In this document: positions 38,725 to 39,985 of the stretch, one piece after another
Position numbering within the stretch: position 1 is the stretch's first letter
How the letters are laid out: each line of letters opens with the position of its first letter
Source: a virus
Strand: one strand, 5' to 3'
IMG/VR virus record: IMGVR_UViG_3300044638_002932
Coordinates: 1 to 39,985 of that record
Length of the DNA: 39,985 nucleotides
The notes under the pieces: model-generated
Seen by the model: only the letters and a program-made list of their open reading frames with translations
What the model was told of the DNA's origin: nothing
Databases searched by the model: none
Made by a program: the position numbers and the translations under genes

Positions 38725-38982
38725 ATGGCTTGCTTCACCGATCTCGACTACCGCAATAAATCCTACCCGTTCGTCCAAACAATCGCCGCTGCCGCTGGCA
38801 TTGATCCAATCTCCTATGGTTGCTATGACGCAGCTACTGATGCCGCTAAACTCTACCAATTTTATGTTGGACTCGCAACCATTGGTAGCCTCACCCCAGT
38901 TACTCAAAATTGCTTTGTGCAAAAAACTGAAGACCAGCAATACTATCTCACTAACGAAGCTCTTGCTGCTGCTCTTGCGTAA
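38725..38982 (+). CDS. Small structural protein, 85 aa
   Basis: The product (ACFTDLDYRNKSYPFVQTIA; YDAATDAAKLYQFYVGLATI) is small and mixed, ending in an Ala-rich helix. It follows the decoration-type gene within the same unit and is likely a virion or connector component by context. Starts with TAAATTATGG, no Shine-Dalgarno. Confidence 0.55.
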   Translation: MACFTDLDYRNKSYPFVQTIAAAAGIDPISYGCYDAATDAAKLYQFYVGLATIGSLTPVTQNCFVQKTEDQQYYLTNEALAAALA

Positions 38983-38998
38983 TTATCGTAACCGATAA
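38983..38998. repeat. Dispersed palindrome between small structural genes
   Basis: TTATCGTAACCGATAA, directly after the stop at 38980-38982 and 6 bp before the next ATG; it fills nearly the whole intergenic gap. Confidence 0.85.
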
Positions 38999-39004
38999 AA
39001 TATT

Positions 39005-39271
39005 ATGGCACTCACTCAACCCTGCTTTACCAATCTAACTCCAGATCAACAGAATTTCAATATCTATGAATCTCTGAAAGAGATTGCGGGGTTTGAGATT
39101 CCTGCCTACGATCAGATTGATATTACATATTACGGAGTAACAAACAATATTGCCACTGTGCAGTATCTAAAAGACGGAACCCCAGTTGCAACGCTAACTC
39201 TTACCTACGCTATCCAACCTCCAGTTGCCAATGATGCTAATCTGACAACTGTGTCTGTAGCTTACCCATAA
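39005..39271 (+). CDS. Small structural protein, 88 aa
   Basis: The beta-rich product (YDQIDITYYGVTNNIATVQY; GTPVATLTLTYAIQPPVAND) is probably a virion protein by neighbourhood. The next gene starts 3 bp after its stop. Confidence 0.55.
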   Translation: MALTQPCFTNLTPDQQNFNIYESLKEIAGFEIPAYDQIDITYYGVTNNIATVQYLKDGTPVATLTLTYAIQPPVANDANLTTVSVAYP

Positions 39272-39274
39272 AAT

Positions 39275-39985
39275 ATGGCACTTACATTCAATCCATTCAC
39301 AGGTAAACTTGCTTTTACCGGAAGTTCAGCAACCGCTGGAATTGGCGCAACAGGAGCCACTGGCCCAAGTGGTGGCCCGACAGGAGCTACGGGAGCAACT
39401 GGCGAAGCAGGCGCAACAGGCTCTGGAAGCACCGGGGCAACTGGTTTAGTTGGCGCAACAGGTGCTACAGGAACCTCTGGTGGACAAGGTAGCACAGGAG
39501 CCACTGGTTTGTCTGGCAATGACGGAGCTACAGGAAGCACAGGCGCAACAGGCGTTGCTGGATCACAAGGTTCCACAGGTGCTACCGGAATCGCTGGAGG
39601 TCAAGGTTCGACGGGGGCAACCGGAACTGCTGGCGTTGATGGTGCTACAGGAGCTACTGGCGTAGGTGCAAGCGGGGCAACGGGTGCTACAGGTTTGCAA
39701 GGTGCTACAGGTTTGACAGGTGCTGGTGGAGCGTCTGGTTTTTACGGATCATATTTTAGCAATGTCGATCAAACCGCTGCCGCTATTAATACTGCATATG
39801 CAATGACAGTAAATAATGTCATCGGACAAAATGGCATTTCTGTTGTTAGTGGATCACAAATTACTTTTACAAGCCCGGGAACATACGACATTCAATTCTC
39901 CGCTCAATTGCATAACAATGGTGGTGGAGGTGGCGGGGATATTGTTCAGATTTGGTTCCGTAAAAATGGAACTGATATTCCAGAT
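39275..39985 (+). CDS. Collagen-like fibre protein (cut by window end)
   Basis: After [20 protein letters not shown], residues about 22-150 are Gly-x-x repeats, mainly G-A-T with inserted G-S-T, G-Q-G and G-V-D. The rest ([34 protein letters not shown]) resembles the C1q/TNF-like jelly-roll that caps phage collagen-like fibres. The frame is open to the end of the window, so at least 237 residues are present. It likely forms a trimeric fibre on the virion, perhaps for host or surface binding. Confidence 0.8.
   Translation, partial: MALTFNPFTGKLAFTGSSATAGIGATGATGPSGGPTGATGATGEAGATGSGSTGATGLVGATGATGTSGGQGSTGATGLSGNDGATGSTGATGVAGSQGSTGATGIAGGQGSTGATGTAGVDGATGATGVGASGATGATGLQGATGLTGAGGASGFYGSYFSNVDQTAAAINTAYAMTVNNVIGQNGISVVSGSQITFTSPGTYDIQFSAQLHNNGGGGGGDIVQIWFRKNGTDIPD

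Larger units (their letters stand above)
1156..38998. repeat. Family of about 27 dispersed 16-bp palindromes, TTATCG-N4-CGATAA
   Basis: Sites by start: 1156, 4954, 7892, 10184, 11941, 12895, 13402, 14274, 14999 (17 bp), 15459, 15858, 16440, 16791, 17113, 17153, 17336, 17911, 18251 (17 bp), 19067, 20328, 22916, 26832, 28490, 30027, 32186, 36365, 38983. About half match both 6-base arms exactly and the rest differ by one or two bases. The centre is usually K-W-W-M (GTTT/TTTC/GTAA types). Twelve fixed bases would be expected about 0.002 times in 40 kb. The densest part is 12.9-19.1 kb. Confidence 0.9.

Noticed and set aside
39330-39720. Tandem repeats resembling a CRISPR or satellite array
   Set aside because: The repeats are in-frame G-x-x codons of a collagen-like protein with no regular repeat-spacer pattern.

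Overview
The window looks like about 40 kb of a tailed double-stranded DNA phage, most likely a podovirus. It has a large terminase subunit, an 831-residue portal, a scaffold-like protein, a probable major capsid protein, a collagen-like fibre and a 2437-residue virion-type protein. I see no tape-measure, sheath or tail-tube gene. No integrase, tRNA or rRNA gene is evident. Most genes lack a Shine-Dalgarno sequence and instead start behind A/C-rich or A/T-rich leaders. Recognisable promoters are of the TTGACA/TATAAT type. This argues against a classic SD-dependent host, but the sequence alone does not fix the host phylum. The first and last genes are both cut by the window edge.

Layout: (1) 1-7802 (+) holds the end of an unknown gene and the giant polyvalent-type protein, closed by a strong terminator. 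(2) 7938-11940 (+) is an early DNA-metabolism operon: RecB/Cas4-like nuclease, SSB-like protein, an HTH protein and small proteins. (3) 17052-12005 (-) is an operon of small genes ending in an SF2/SNF2-type helicase. It is divided into five translationally coupled blocks by four copies of a conserved RNA hairpin cassette. (4) 17367-19371 holds a TerS-like gene (+), a 240-residue DNA-binding-type gene (-) and a repeat-rich control region. (5) 28874-19372 (-) is a long, tightly overlapped operon: wHTH protein, replication initiator with internal iterons, DnaB helicase, many small proteins, a resolvase-like nuclease, a glycosyltransferase, a methyltransferase and a dCMP deaminase. (6) 28931-29707 (+) holds an XRE regulator and an HNH protein. 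(7) TerL is at 31780-29930 (-). (8) 31817 to the end (+) is the head and fibre module.

Three features stand out. First, a 16-bp palindrome, TTATCG-N4-CGATAA, occurs at about 27 places in genes, at gene ends and upstream of promoters, far above chance. At the four promoters I place with most confidence on the early and replication genes, three have a copy centred about 72 or 90 bp upstream of the inferred start. Second, four hairpins in the minus-strand operon share the same asymmetric internal loop (ACT opposite CA) while their stems covary, with the palindrome at the apex. This indicates selection on RNA structure. Third, five exact 23-bp iterons lie inside the replication initiator gene next to an AT-rich repeat, as in the lambda O gene. 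Because 23 is not a multiple of three, these iterons must be conserved as DNA.

The genes appear to work together as follows. The replication operon makes the initiator, DnaB and accessory nucleases. The early operon supplies SSB, nuclease and HTH functions. The head module builds the procapsid, which TerL with the TerS-like protein packages. The giant protein is probably carried in the virion. Several very short open reading frames (25-54 residues) are joined to neighbours by ATGA overlaps. Three of them encode single hydrophobic helices.
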